64,000 nt of DNA from Leptodesmis sichuanensis A121 (GCF_021379005.1 NZ_CP075171.1:2604001-2668000); one strand, 5' to 3'; shown: positions 36,830-46,642, numbered from the stretch's first letter. Numbers and translations: made by a program. The notes: generated by a model from the sequence alone, not told the origin.

Positions 36830-37220
36830 GCTAACTCTTATTTAGACAGATCCCATCTGCCTATCCCCCTGATTTGGCTAGATAGACAGAGGATCGTCTG
36901 CCTATGATCCCCAAACAGGTGTTTAGACTGACTGGCGTCTGCCTAAGATCCCAACCGGGGCGGTTAGACAGATCCCGTCTGCCTATTTCCCTGATTTGGT
37001 GAGTTAGACAGAGGATCGTCTGCCTAAGATCCTCAAACAGGTGTTTAGGCTGACTGGCGTCTGCCTAAGATCCCGAAATCGGGGTTTAGACAGATGCTAG
37101 CCATAGAATATCTCTGCCAAACAGGTAGAGGTTAAAACTTCCGCAAAGCTTAAGAAATTACACAGAAACAGATGTACTATTTAGTGCACATCCACTTCAG
37201 TAATTCCTGGGTATCTACCA
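36830..37220 (-). other. attI-like region of right platform
   Basis: The array ends at GCTAAC (36830-36835), equivalent to a GTTAGC cut site on the minus strand, next to a 385-bp non-coding stretch before the truncated integrase start. This mirrors the left end (attI then divergent intI). It is dominated by the 41-bp tandem repeat. The last ~100 bp (37110-37220) hold AT-rich sequence suitable for the integrase promoter. Confidence 0.7.
36843..37127 (+). repeat. seven 40-41-bp tandem repeats with higher-order three-unit period
   Basis: TAGACAGA or a variant starts at 36843, 36883, 36924, 36965, 37005, 37046 and 37087. Each unit but the last also has TCTGCCTA, giving an imperfect inverted repeat (TAGACAGA N6-7 TCTGCCTA). 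Unit types alternate A-B-C-A-B-C-A, so the pattern repeats every 122 bp. GTTAGAC (36964) fits the GTTRRRY integrase core; GTTTAGAC and GTTTAGGC variants recur. Confidence 0.85.
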
Positions 37221-37565
37221 ATGGCCGCACCGCCCAAAAAACTCCTGGATCAGGTTCGGGAGGCGATTCGCATTAAGCACTATTCGTACCGAACGGAAGA
37301 GAGTTACGTCTATTGGATTCGGCGTTACATTCTCTTCCACAACAAGCGCCATCCCAGAGAGATGGGCAAGGCTGAAATGGAAGCGTTTCTCAGTCATCTG
37401 GCGGTCGAGGAACAGGTGGCGGCCTCTACCCAAAATCAGGCGCTCAGTGCCCTGCTGTTCTTATATCGCTATGTTCTAAACCAGCCGTTTGAAGAGCCGT
37501 TAGACGCTTTGAGGGCAAAGCGTTCCCGCTATTTGCCAAGGATGTGCAATTATTTGATGAAATGA
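37221..37565 (+). pseudogene. truncated integron integrase (N-terminal domain only)
   Basis: 114 residues. MAAPPKKLLDQVREAIRIKH YSYRTEESYVYWIRRYILF and [20 protein letters not shown] are the core-binding domain of an integron-type tyrosine recombinase. Homology stops at LDALRAKRSRYLPR; MCNYLMK and a stop follow. The whole catalytic domain is missing. It is clearly divergent from the intact integrase at 1745-2713, so it is not a simple duplicate. It points outward, mirroring the left platform. Confidence 0.9.
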
Positions 37566-37760
37566 ATTGAGCTTTAAGGTTGATAGATTGAGGCTACAGC
37601 TCAAGAAAATACGTTCTCAGGTGAATGAATTGAGTTCAGAAATGAATCGATTGGGGTGGCATCCGCATCAATTCAGTTTTGAGGTGATGCCAGTGAGTTG
37701 TTGATCTCAGCTAATCGAGTTCTGAGGTCAATCCATCCAGATCCAAAAGCAGTTGATCGT
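37566..37760. other. non-coding gap between integrase remnant and chlD
   Basis: No ORF, no integrase C-terminal homology. GAATTGAG occurs at 37563 and again at 37627; nothing else is seen. Confidence 0.5.
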
Positions 37761-39899
37761 CTACCGAGCCTTCATGTCTGAAATGGCATTACGAGCCATA
37801 GAAGCGATCGCCTGATCGGTGGCTTTGGGCAGGTGATAGTACTTGCCGCCCGCATGCTTGGCGAGTTCCTTGGCAAATCCGGTAGAAATGAATTTGTTCT
37901 CGGTATCAATCACCAGGAGCTGAAAACCCACCGTGCGGATCTTTCCGGCGATATCCAGCAGTTCGGCTTTAATGTCCGGCTTTTCACCGTCCAGGATGGG
38001 TTCGCCCAGCGATCGCGCCAGGGGAATATTGCCCCGCCCATCGGTAATCGCCACAATCACCACCTGACCAATGTCGCCAGATTGTTTGGCGTTCATTCCC
38101 ACTCGTACCGCTTGCGTTAACCCATGCGCTAACGGAGACCCCCCGCCACAGGGCATGCGATCGAGTCGGCGTTTAGCCGCTTCAATCGATCGGGTGGGTG
38201 GTAGCAAGACCTCAGCCTGTTCTCCCCGAAAGGGAATCAGCGATACCTGATCGCGATTCTGATACGCCTCCGTCAGCAATCGTAGTACCGCTCCCTTGGC
38301 AGAATTCATTCGATTTAAAGCCATCGACCCGGATGCATCCACCACAAAGATCACCAATGCACCCGCTTTCCGTGCCAGTCGTTTCGCCCGAATGTCGGAT
38401 TGTTCCACGAAAACCCGCTTTCGTGGAGAATTTTGAATTTTGAACTCTGAATTTTGAATTTCTTGAGCGGCGGCGCGTTGTCGTCGGGCTTTCTGGTAGG
38501 GGGCGGCGGCTCGCAGGGTGGCATCGACAGCGATGCGGCGGGCCTGTCCTTTGGGCATGAAGGGTTTGATGTAGCGACCCCGGTCTTCAGAAAAGATCAG
38601 TGCACGACTGCCGGATTTGCCCTGGCGGGTGGCCATTTGAGCAAAGTAGAGGACTTCAGGATCCAGAATTACGCCTTCTGGGTCAAAGATGAATTCTTCA
38701 GGAATACTGGTCGGCTCCTGATCGGGTTCGGCGTTGTCCTCGTCTTCTTTCTCATCCTCGTCGTCCTGCTCCTGCTCGGATTCGTCCTGTGGCGGTGGCG
38801 GCGGTGGGGGCGGCGGGGGAGCCTCTTCGGGAGGGGGGGGAATGATGATCGATCGGGGAATAATCACCAGTTCCACAGCCCGCCGCAAATCCTCGGCAGA
38901 GACTTCCGTTCGGCCTTCCAGCGCCGCATGAGCTTTCGCCACTCGCACGGCAAACAGTTCTGCGCGATGGCCCTGCACGCCACCCCGAATAGCCTCTGTC
39001 ACCAGATATTCGATCTGCTCTGGTTTGATCTGCACATCTTTCAGCCATTCCCGCGCCAGAATGATCTGGGTTTTCAGGTCGTCAATATCCTCGGCATATT
39101 GTTGCAAAAACTCAGCGGGAGAATCGGCATAGCGGGTGGCCTGCTCTACAGCCTGGACTCGTTCATCTAAGCCCAGAACATGGTCGGCAGAAAGGGCGAT
39201 CGCAATCCGATCCAGCAAGTGATTGCGTAAATCTCCCTCCTCCGGGTTGTAGGTAGCAATCAATAGGGGTTTGCAGGGATGACGAAAACTGATGCCTTCC
39301 CGCTCGATCTGGTTCCAGCCATCTGTAAGGACGGATAGGAGGAGATTGGAAATCTGATCATCCAACAGATTAATTTCGTCTACATACAGCACCCCCCGAT
39401 GCGCTTCTGCCAGCAATCCCGGCTGAAATACCGTCTCTCCCCGCTTAATCGACTGACTGACATCCACCGACCCCAGCAGCCGATCTTCCGTAACACCGAG
39501 GGGAATCTGGATGAACGGGGCAGGGATGACTTCAGTGGGAATTAGGGGTTGGGAATTAGGGGTTAGGGATTGATTTTTTGTTGGATCCCCAATCCCTGGT
39601 TCCGGATCCATAATCCCTGACCCCTGATCTCCCAAAAATCTTGCAACCGTCTCGTCGTCCCACTCCTCCGGCTGATTCGGATCGCAGTTGAGGGAGCCAG
39701 AGACAATTTCGATCGGGGGCAGTAAGGCATGAATTGCCCGTGCCATGACCGATTTGGCAGTGCCGCGTCGTCCGGCAATCACGACCCCGCCTAACCCTGG
39801 ATCGACGGCGGCCAGGAGTAAGGCCAGCTTAATGGCTTCCTGGCCGATCACAGCCGCGAGGGGAAAAGCAACAGGGGTAGTGGCACTGAGTACGGGCAT
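37761..39899 (-). CDS. chlD: magnesium chelatase ATPase subunit D
   Basis: 712 aa, somewhat longer than usual for ChlD. It inserts Mg into protoporphyrin IX together with ChlI and ChlH, for chlorophyll synthesis. The N-terminal AAA+ domain has [19 protein letters not shown] (Walker A region) and [19 protein letters not shown]. The middle is a poly-Pro run followed by an acidic stretch ([17 protein letters not shown]). The C-terminal VWA domain carries the MIDAS motif [12 protein letters not shown]. Two segments are encoded by low-complexity intergenic-type repeats (near residues 92-120 and 482-492), both in frame. Start [20 protein letters not shown] fits the family. Confidence 0.95.
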   Translation of the reverse strand: MPVLSATTPVAFPLAAVIGQEAIKLALLLAAVDPGLGGVVIAGRRGTAKSVMARAIHALLPPIEIVSGSLNCDPNQPEEWDDETVARFLGDQGSGIMDPEPGIGDPTKNQSLTPNSQPLIPTEVIPAPFIQIPLGVTEDRLLGSVDVSQSIKRGETVFQPGLLAEAHRGVLYVDEINLLDDQISNLLLSVLTDGWNQIEREGISFRHPCKPLLIATYNPEEGDLRNHLLDRIAIALSADHVLGLDERVQAVEQATRYADSPAEFLQQYAEDIDDLKTQIILAREWLKDVQIKPEQIEYLVTEAIRGGVQGHRAELFAVRVAKAHAALEGRTEVSAEDLRRAVELVIIPRSIIIPPPPEEAPPPPPPPPPPQDESEQEQDDEDEKEDEDNAEPDQEPTSIPEEFIFDPEGVILDPEVLYFAQMATRQGKSGSRALIFSEDRGRYIKPFMPKGQARRIAVDATLRAAAPYQKARRQRAAAQEIQNSEFKIQNSPRKRVFVEQSDIRAKRLARKAGALVIFVVDASGSMALNRMNSAKGAVLRLLTEAYQNRDQVSLIPFRGEQAEVLLPPTRSIEAAKRRLDRMPCGGGSPLAHGLTQAVRVGMNAKQSGDIGQVVIVAITDGRGNIPLARSLGEPILDGEKPDIKAELLDIAGKIRTVGFQLLVIDTENKFISTGFAKELAKHAGGKYYHLPKATDQAIASMARNAISDMKAR
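38425..38464 (-). repeat. heptamer-type repeat inside chlD
   Basis: GAATTTTGAATTTTGAACTC and TGAATTTTGAATTT repeat a 7-8 bp unit and encode [16 protein letters not shown]. Similar repeats occur in intergenic DNA at 61671-61691. Confidence 0.75.
39536..39630 (-). repeat. GGGATTAGGGGTTAGGG-type repeat inside chlD
   Basis: AATTAGGGGTTGGGAATTAG and related units encode [20 protein letters not shown]. The same sequence type flanks xthA at 54505-54560 and 54690-54735. The insertion keeps the frame and lies in a surface loop of the AAA+ domain (inference). Confidence 0.75.
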
Positions 39900-39942
39900 A
39901 GGAAAAGGTCAAATGCAGTCCGGTTCCCAGCATACCAAGAGA

Positions 39943-40860
39943 TCAGGGGAGATTACCGGATTGCACCTTCACCGATCGCTGCTCCAGTCCCAGACGCATC
40001 ACAGATAGTCCCAAAATGATCAGAAACATCACCAGGCCGATCGTGCAGGCATAACTCATTTCCAGTTCGCCAAAGGCTTTGCTGTAGAGGTAGTACACCA
40101 GCGTTTCGGAACTGTGGTTGGGGCCACCTCGCGTCATCACGTACACTTCCTCAAACACTTTGGTGGCAGAAATGGCGGAAATAACAGCTACCAGGAGTAA
40201 ATAGGGACGCATTAAGGGCACGGTAATGTCCCAGTGTTTTTTGATGCCATCGGAACCATCGATCGCCGCCGCTTCATACAGTTCTTGCGGAATCGATTGC
40301 AATCCCGCCAGGTAAATTACCATGTAGTATCCCAACCCTTTCCAGATCGTCACCACCATGACACTAAACAAAGCCAGATCAGGACTGGTAAGCCAGGGCA
40401 CCGAGGGTAGCTTGACCATCTGCAGCAGTTGATTCAACAGACCGTTATCCGCATACAACCACTTCCAGGCAATTCCCGCCACCACCATTGAGATCACCAC
40501 GGGAGTGTAGTAGGCCACCCGGAACCAGTGAATGCCGCGCAACTGACGATTGACCAGAATCGCCAGCGCCAGGGGGAAGCTGACCAGCACGGGTACTACA
40601 CAAACCAGATATAGGAAGGTGTTGCGGAAGGTTTGCCAGAAGATGGGATCGCGGAAGAGCCGCTGAAAGTTGTTCAACCCAATCCAGACGGGAGGTTGGG
40701 TGAGATCGTATTCAAACTTGGTGAAGCTGAGAAAGAAGGCTTGCAGGGCTGGATAAAAGACCGTTAATCCCAGCATGATCAGGGCTGGAAGGAGAAACCA
40801 GTAAGGGGTGAGGCGGGGTTGCAGCCGCTCCCAATGCTTTTTTAGTGTCCATTTATCCAT
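39943..40860 (-). CDS. sugar ABC transporter permease (MalF/UgpA type)
   Basis: 305 aa. Six hydrophobic segments, starting YWFLLPALIMLGLTVFYPAL. The cytoplasmic EAA loop is EAAAIDGSDGIKKHWDITVP, which contacts the ATPase. FSLSFTKFEYDLTQPPVWIG and GGPNHSSETLVYYLYSKAFG fit the MalF-like first permease. No partner permease, binding protein or ATPase is adjacent, so substrate cannot be deduced. 42 bp separates it from chlD downstream, and co-transcription is possible. Confidence 0.9.
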   Translation of the reverse strand: MDKWTLKKHWERLQPRLTPYWFLLPALIMLGLTVFYPALQAFFLSFTKFEYDLTQPPVWIGLNNFQRLFRDPIFWQTFRNTFLYLVCVVPVLVSFPLALAILVNRQLRGIHWFRVAYYTPVVISMVVAGIAWKWLYADNGLLNQLLQMVKLPSVPWLTSPDLALFSVMVVTIWKGLGYYMVIYLAGLQSIPQELYEAAAIDGSDGIKKHWDITVPLMRPYLLLVAVISAISATKVFEEVYVMTRGGPNHSSETLVYYLYSKAFGELEMSYACTIGLVMFLIILGLSVMRLGLEQRSVKVQSGNLP

Positions 40861-40943
40861 TCACGCGGGCCAGCTTTTGGTGTATCAATTTATGGACACC
40901 ATCCTACCAACTGGACTTGGTTTAGAAGCAAATGGCTGCTTGA

Positions 40944-42389
40944 TTACAGAATCGGCGATAACAAACGAGAGGCACGGACGATTAGTTGAAAGCCCAAAGA
41001 ACGGCGTTTGTAGTCATCCAAATTGACTGCAACGGAGGCGGATAAGTCGGATTGCAACATCTGTTCGACCTGCTGCACAAAGTCTGGATGGGTGAGAAAA
41101 CTCATCACTTCAAAGTTGAGAAAGAAAGAGCGATTGTCCAGGTTTGTCGTGCCGACTGCGGCGATCGCCCGATCCACTAACAGGCACTTTTGATGCATAA
41201 AGCCCTGTTTGTAGCGATAGAGCTTAATACCCACCGAATCCAACTCGCTGTAATAGGAAAACGAGCAAAGATAAACCAGCAAATGATCTGGGCGATTGGG
41301 TAACAAAATGCGTACATCCACGCCTCGCAAGGCCGCCAGTTTAAGAGCCGCCAATGTCGAATCATCGGGCACAAAGTAAGGGCTGGCAATCCAGAGCCGA
41401 TGTTGCGCCTGGTTAATCACATTCACAAAAAATAGATTGCAGGCAGGCAGGGCATCAGCAGGACCAGTGGCAAAGATCAGAACTGTGGCATTAGTGGCAC
41501 GATCGACCGTGGCCTGCCAATTGACTTCGAGAATCTGCCGGGTTGCCCAGTACCAGTCCTGCAAAAAAACACCCTGAAGTACCTGCACACTGGGGCCACA
41601 AAGCTGAAGATGGGTATCCCGCCAGGGACTCAATTTAGGATCTTTTCCGGCATATTCATCACCAATGTTTAGTCCTCCGACAAACGCCGTCAGTCCATCC
41701 ACCACCAGGATTTTGCGGTGGTTGCGGAAGTTAAGTTGAAAGCGGTTCCCCCGGCCTTTAGTGGTGTGAAATGCACTGACCTGAACGCCCGCCTGTCTCA
41801 AACCCGCAAAGTAGGCTTTTGGGGTCTTCTGACAGCCGATTTCGTCATACAGCAGATGAATTCGCACGCCTTGTTGAGCCTTCTTAATCAGAGCCTGCTG
41901 AAACACCTGGCCCGTTTCATCATCGTGAATGATGTAGGTTTGCAGCAGGATATAGGTTCTGGCATCCGCGATCGCCTGCAGCATGGCCTTAAAGGTTTCC
42001 GGGCCATCGATCAACAGGGTGGCACAGTTTCCTCCCATGAAGGCAATTCCTTCAAAGGCCATGGCTAATCGCTCCAGCGAGGCAAACTGCTCTGGCAAAG
42101 CGATCTGGTACGCTTGCAATTCCCGGTAAATATCTCGGACTCGCTCTCGATGCAGGGCAAAGGCAGATCGCAAAATTTCCCGATAGCCAAAAAAGCGATT
42201 GCGGCCAAATACCCAGTAAAACGGTAAGGCCACCCAGGGAATTGTCAGCAGGGAAATACTCCAGGCGATCGCCCCTCTGGAAGAACGCACCGTCATCACC
42301 GCATGAGCCGCATTGGCGATTCCCGCCAGGTAAACAATGACGGTAACAACCCCGTAGATAACCAGCAAGCGGTTTTCAATCTGGATCAA
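40944..42389 (-). CDS. cls: cardiolipin synthase
   Basis: 481 aa. It condenses two phosphatidylglycerols to cardiolipin at the membrane. Two N-terminal helices (LLVIYGVVTVIVYLAGIANA, IAWSISLLTIPWVALPFYWV) precede two phospholipase D motifs: NFRNHRKILVVDG...GGLNIGDEY and GFMHQKCLLVDR...GTTNLDNRSF. The start is TTG 42389, immediately after the stop of the upstream gene (zero spacing), implying translational coupling; no later Met preserves the first helix. Confidence 0.92.
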   Translation of the reverse strand: MIQIENRLLVIYGVVTVIVYLAGIANAAHAVMTVRSSRGAIAWSISLLTIPWVALPFYWVFGRNRFFGYREILRSAFALHRERVRDIYRELQAYQIALPEQFASLERLAMAFEGIAFMGGNCATLLIDGPETFKAMLQAIADARTYILLQTYIIHDDETGQVFQQALIKKAQQGVRIHLLYDEIGCQKTPKAYFAGLRQAGVQVSAFHTTKGRGNRFQLNFRNHRKILVVDGLTAFVGGLNIGDEYAGKDPKLSPWRDTHLQLCGPSVQVLQGVFLQDWYWATRQILEVNWQATVDRATNATVLIFATGPADALPACNLFFVNVINQAQHRLWIASPYFVPDDSTLAALKLAALRGVDVRILLPNRPDHLLVYLCSFSYYSELDSVGIKLYRYKQGFMHQKCLLVDRAIAAVGTTNLDNRSFFLNFEVMSFLTHPDFVQQVEQMLQSDLSASVAVNLDDYKRRSLGFQLIVRASRLLSPIL

Positions 42390-43220
42390 TTAGCAGGAAA
42401 ACTCCGTCAGTAAAGGCTTGTGATCTGAGGATGTGATGTGATGCAAGACCCGTGCATTCACCCGATGTTCCCTCAATTGCTTATAAAAAATATAATCCAG
42501 CGGCGGTGATAACAAGAATCGCTTAATCTTCCGGTAATCATCCGGACTGAAACTGGCCTCTTGCAATCCCAAACGAGTAGCCGCCTGCTCTAATGCGGTC
42601 GATCGTGATCCACTCCAGGTATTAAAGTCCCCAGCGAAAATAATTGGCCCCTGATGGGTGGCGATCGCCTGCTCCAGATCCCGCAGTTGGGTTCTAAACG
42701 TTTGCAAATCAACAAAGTTAATCAGGTGGCTATTGATTGCCAGCAGTGTTTGCGATCGATGACTCAAGGGATATTCCGTCACCAGAGAAACCTTGGGAGT
42801 CTGGACGATCGGTTCAAAATGCTCCGTTACCAGTGCCCGACTTTGAATCGGATTGGTTTTAGCCGCCGTCAGCACGCCAGAATAAGCCCGATGATGAGCA
42901 TCAATAAAGTTAGGCGCATAACTCCAACTCATGTCCGGCAAATCCACCGCATGAGCCGCATCCAGATCAAAGCGAACTTCCTGAAGAAAAATCAGATCAG
43001 GGCGGTAGTGCCTGACCATACTGCGGAAATCTTTTAACCACTGGCGATCGTGGTTATTTTTGGCAATGTTCCAGTTCAACACCGTAATCGAACTACTTTC
43101 CAGGGCCGTGTGATGAACATGGTGACGGTCAATGGTATCAGCCTGGATCTTGAGAAATCGGTAGGATGGAACGAATTGTCGCAGTAGGGAATGGGTGAGT
43201 TGGGTACTGAATTCGAGCAT
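42390..43220 (-). CDS. endonuclease/exonuclease/phosphatase family protein
   Basis: 276 aa. Motifs of the DNase I-like fold in order: TVLNWNIAKNNHDRQW, LIFLQEVRFDLDAAHA (metal Glu), FAGDFNTWSGSRSTAL (Asp/Asn) and TSSDHKPLLTEF (catalytic His). No secretion signal. Coupled upstream of cls. Substrate unknown; the family includes phosphodiesterases and nucleases. Confidence 0.9.
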   Translation of the reverse strand: MLEFSTQLTHSLLRQFVPSYRFLKIQADTIDRHHVHHTALESSSITVLNWNIAKNNHDRQWLKDFRSMVRHYRPDLIFLQEVRFDLDAAHAVDLPDMSWSYAPNFIDAHHRAYSGVLTAAKTNPIQSRALVTEHFEPIVQTPKVSLVTEYPLSHRSQTLLAINSHLINFVDLQTFRTQLRDLEQAIATHQGPIIFAGDFNTWSGSRSTALEQAATRLGLQEASFSPDDYRKIKRFLLSPPLDYIFYKQLREHRVNARVLHHITSSDHKPLLTEFSC

Positions 43221-43312
43221 GGAATGCGATCGCTGAACTGCGTTTAGCTTAACGTGTCCTCTATAGAAGAAATTGATCTAAGATCCGAAATCGCACCTCT
43301 GAGAAATCTTCC

Positions 43313-44836
43313 ATGCCACGATCGTCCTCCTCTCCTCCAGCCCGCTCTTTTCCCCTGGCCCTGGATCGGGTCGCTATTGCCCTGATGCTGGTGATTGCCG
43401 TTGTTACAGGGCTGCTGTTGTGGAGTGGCGGTCGCACGTCGGCTCAGGTTCGCGACTTTACCTGGCAGGACAAAACGATCGGGGCGGATGATACCGCATT
43501 TGTGATGACCTTCAGCCGTCCAATGGATCACAAAACGGTCGAGAAAAACCTGACGATTACGCCTCCGTTGTCTGGAAAAACCAGTTGGTCTGGGCGACGG
43601 ATGGCCTATACCTTAAATCTGCCTGCTCCCTACGGCAAGGACTATACCATCCAGTTACAAAATGCTCTGGATTATTTCAGTCAGGCCGGAGGGCAGCAAT
43701 CCACAATTCGTCCCTTTGAGGCCAAATTTCGCACCCGTGATCGGGCCTTCGCGTACATTGGGGTGCAGGGAGAAGAGGCCGGACGGTTAATCCTGTATAA
43801 CCTGACTCAGCAACAACGGCTGATTCTTTCTCCCCAAAATCTGGTGGTGAATGACTTTAAGCCCTATGCCCTGGGCGATCGGATTTTGTTTGCCGCCAGT
43901 GAACGTACCGCCCAACCGCAAGGGTTATTGGAGCAGAAACTATATCGAGTGTCCACAGGCATTCAACCCCATCCTCCCCTGCAAGTTGATGCCAGCCCCA
44001 CCAATAACGATCCGATTAAAGTGCCGGAGGTGAAACCCGTCGGAACCTTAGAAGAGATTTTGGACAGCAGGGATTATCAAAACCTGAAATTTGACCTCTC
44101 TGCGGATGGCAAAACGATTGTGGTACAGCGAGTCAGCCGTACCGATCCAGCCGATTTTGGCCCCTGGGTTCTGCGGGAAGGCCAACCCCCCGAACCCCTT
44201 AAAGGCCAACCCGGTGGCGATTTTCTGATTACGCCTGATAGTGATTCACTGGCGATCGCCCAGGGACAGGGATTAGCCATCCTGCCGCTACAACCGGATG
44301 CCAAACCTTTGGACTTTTTGCCCAAATTTGGCATGGTGCTGAATTTCTCCAGCGATGGCTCCCTGGCCGCCATGGTGAAATTCAACACAGATCGCACCCG
44401 ATCGCTGTTTCTGGTGAGTAATCAGGGTACTCAGAAACAATTACTGCGAACCACAGGTTCCATTTTCTCGGCGGAGTTTGACCCCAAAAAGCAAGTTCTA
44501 TTCTGCTTACTCTCCCAACTGATTCCTGGCGAAACCTATCAGGAAGAACCCTATCTGGCCGCGATCGACCTGAAGACCAGTAAGCTGACTTCCCTGTTAT
44601 CGCTTCCCAATCAGCGGGATGTCCACATGGATGTTTCTCCTGATACTCTGGCAGTTCTGTTTGATCAGACGACTGAAACCGAGCAAGGGAATGCCTCAGG
44701 GGTGCGTGGTCAGAGCGGCATGGCGATCGCGGATAGCCGCTTGTGGCTGCTGCCGATCAACATCGCTGACTTGAGCAAAAAATCCGAGCCAGAGCAACTT
44801 CCCTTACCCGGTATCCGTCCCCGCTGGTTGCCTTAG
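43313..44836 (+). CDS. membrane-anchored Ig/propeller-like protein, unknown
   Basis: 507 aa. A single N-terminal helix (VAIALMLVIAVVTGLLLW) anchors a periplasmic part. Residues ~45-150 resemble an SbsA-type Ig domain (DDTAFVMTFSRPMDHKTVEK NLTITPPLSG). The rest has repeating blades of the WD40-like/TolB kind (KFDLSADGKTIVVQRVSRTD, LNFSSDGSLAAMVKFNTDRT). Function not recognised. Divergent from the nuclease gene with a 92-bp shared promoter region. Confidence 0.8.
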   Translation: MPRSSSSPPARSFPLALDRVAIALMLVIAVVTGLLLWSGGRTSAQVRDFTWQDKTIGADDTAFVMTFSRPMDHKTVEKNLTITPPLSGKTSWSGRRMAYTLNLPAPYGKDYTIQLQNALDYFSQAGGQQSTIRPFEAKFRTRDRAFAYIGVQGEEAGRLILYNLTQQQRLILSPQNLVVNDFKPYALGDRILFAASERTAQPQGLLEQKLYRVSTGIQPHPPLQVDASPTNNDPIKVPEVKPVGTLEEILDSRDYQNLKFDLSADGKTIVVQRVSRTDPADFGPWVLREGQPPEPLKGQPGGDFLITPDSDSLAIAQGQGLAILPLQPDAKPLDFLPKFGMVLNFSSDGSLAAMVKFNTDRTRSLFLVSNQGTQKQLLRTTGSIFSAEFDPKKQVLFCLLSQLIPGETYQEEPYLAAIDLKTSKLTSLLSLPNQRDVHMDVSPDTLAVLFDQTTETEQGNASGVRGQSGMAIADSRLWLLPINIADLSKKSEPEQLPLPGIRPRWLP

Positions 44837-44892
44837 TGGTTTGGCCTGCCATTCGCGGATAGAATTCCAGGCATTGGAACAGGAGCAAGCCC

Positions 44893-46635
44893 ATGTCGAT
44901 CCATGCAGGAGTTAAGCCATCTGGAGCAGAAAAGTCCAGATTTAGAAGTGCTGTTACCGTAGGGGTGCCTCTCGCCATCGGAATTTTTGGGTTAGAGACT
45001 GCTCCAACTCAAGCCCTCCCTGTTTTTGACAACCTCAATAGCCGATTTCTTCCCTCCAACCAATCCAGCCCTGCAAATTCTTTCGATCCAGCCGATTCCG
45101 ACGCTGGCCTGGAACAGCTTACGTCTGTCTCTCAGTTGGCGGATGTCAAACCAACAGATTGGGCCTTCCAGGCTGTGCGATCGCTGGTTGAACGATATGG
45201 TTGCATCGTCGGCTATCCTGACACCCTGTTTCGCGGCGATCGTACCCTCAGCCGCTATGAATTGGCCGCTGGGCTGAATGCCTGCCTGGACAAAGTTCAG
45301 GAACTTTTAGCCGCCAGTACGGCTGATCTGGCAACCCAGGAAGACCTGGAAACAGTCAAAAAATTATTGGAAGATTTCGCACCTGAACTGGCGGTTGTCC
45401 GAAGCCGATTAGGGGCCTTGGAAGTTCGATCTGAAACTCTAAAACAGCAGCAGTTTTCTGCCACAACTAAATTATTCGGCCAGGTGATTATGGGGATTCA
45501 GGGGCGCAACAGTCCTAACAGCACTTGGGCCGGTAGCCGTTTGCCCGATCGCGCCGACCAAATCAACGTGATTACCAATGTGCAACTGAGTTTATATACC
45601 GCTTTCAGTGAACGCAGTTGGTTCTTTACCGGACTGCAAGCCGGAACAGGTAGAAGTAGTCTGCAACCCTTGATCAACCCGATCTTATTAAGCTATGAAG
45701 GCGATACGAGAGGTGCTCTACAACTGAGTGATCTGACTTTCCGGCATCTGTTTGGCCGCCACTTTGCTGCCCTGGCAGGGGCGAAAGGGGTCAATATGAT
45801 TAATGTCTTTCGGGGAGCCAACCGCATTGAAAGTGCCGGACAGGGGCCGTTGTCTCTATTTGCCCAACGCAACCCGATTCTGAACCTGGGCACAGGCAAT
45901 GGCAGTACCGATAATGCTGGGGCTGGCTTTGACTGGCAATTGGGTACTCGCTTTTCTGTTCAGGGAGTTTACTTTACCAACCGTCCGAATGATCCGGCCA
46001 ATGGAGGACTGTTTGGTGGAGCCAATGGAGGAACCACGATCGCGGCACAACTGGCGATCGCTCCTACCAACACGCTCGATGTTGCTCTGCACTATGCCCA
46101 CGCCTATTCCCCTTCAGGCTTTTTGGGAACCGGGGTGGGGGATGATCAGGTGGCTCTACCGACCGCCACGACTCCCCTGATTCGCGCTCCCATTCAAACC
46201 AATGCTGTGGGTGGAACCTTATCCTGGCGGGTTACTCCTCGCCTGACCTGGGGTGGTTGGGTCGGATATACCCAATCCCATCTCAAAGGCTTTTCTGGCA
46301 CGGTAGCCACCCTCAACTGGATGACCTTTCTCAACTTTCCCGACCTGTTTGGGTCAGGCAATCTGGGTGGTCTATATCTTGGCCAGCCCCCTGCCATCAT
46401 TCAGAGTGATTTACCAGCAGGCCGCAACATCCCAGATTTCATCAACCGGGGCAACCTGGCTGCAGAACCTGGCCCCCAACCCGGACGCACCACTCATTTA
46501 GAGGTCTTTTATCGTTACCGTCTCAGTGACAATCTCAGCGTTACCCCAGGCGCGATCGTCCTCTTCAGCCCCAACCACAATCCCGCCAATGACACGACGA
46601 TTATTGGTATTTTGAGAACGACATTTACCTTCTAA
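44893..46635 (+). CDS. SLH-domain iron-uptake/OprB-type porin
   Basis: 580 aa. An N-terminal export signal ([20 protein letters not shown]) is followed by one SLH domain ([39 protein letters not shown]), which binds peptidoglycan-linked polymer. A short coiled coil ([20 protein letters not shown]) and a C-terminal beta barrel of OprB type end in the outer-membrane signature TTFTF. This is the standard cyanobacterial outer-membrane porin. It has no close operon partner; hisG starts 7 bp after its stop. Confidence 0.93.
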   Translation: MSIHAGVKPSGAEKSRFRSAVTVGVPLAIGIFGLETAPTQALPVFDNLNSRFLPSNQSSPANSFDPADSDAGLEQLTSVSQLADVKPTDWAFQAVRSLVERYGCIVGYPDTLFRGDRTLSRYELAAGLNACLDKVQELLAASTADLATQEDLETVKKLLEDFAPELAVVRSRLGALEVRSETLKQQQFSATTKLFGQVIMGIQGRNSPNSTWAGSRLPDRADQINVITNVQLSLYTAFSERSWFFTGLQAGTGRSSLQPLINPILLSYEGDTRGALQLSDLTFRHLFGRHFAALAGAKGVNMINVFRGANRIESAGQGPLSLFAQRNPILNLGTGNGSTDNAGAGFDWQLGTRFSVQGVYFTNRPNDPANGGLFGGANGGTTIAAQLAIAPTNTLDVALHYAHAYSPSGFLGTGVGDDQVALPTATTPLIRAPIQTNAVGGTLSWRVTPRLTWGGWVGYTQSHLKGFSGTVATLNWMTFLNFPDLFGSGNLGGLYLGQPPAIIQSDLPAGRNIPDFINRGNLAAEPGPQPGRTTHLEVFYRYRLSDNLSVTPGAIVLFSPNHNPANDTTIIGILRTTFTF

Positions 46636-46642
46636 TCTCACC

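Larger units (their letters stand above)
34041..36834 (-). repeat. nine tandem non-coding cassettes next to right attI
   Basis: Units (high to low coordinate): 36527-36834, 36219-36526, 35911-36218, 35603-35910, 35295-35602, 34987-35294, 34679-34986, 34347-34678 (332 bp, long form) and 34041-34346 (306 bp). Several are nearly identical to left-array units, for example 34041-34346 and 3845-4152 share the CATAACGAGG variant. The cassette pool is therefore common to both arrays. Confidence 0.87.

Noticed and set aside
36843-37127. CRISPR or iteron array
   Set aside because: The 40-41-bp units are similar along their length, so there are no unique spacers; no Rep gene is near. Position next to an integrase remnant favours an attI feature.
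1745-37565. Prophage or integrative conjugative element
   Set aside because: The integrase carries IntI-specific features, attC sites bound the cassettes, and there are no structural phage or conjugation genes.
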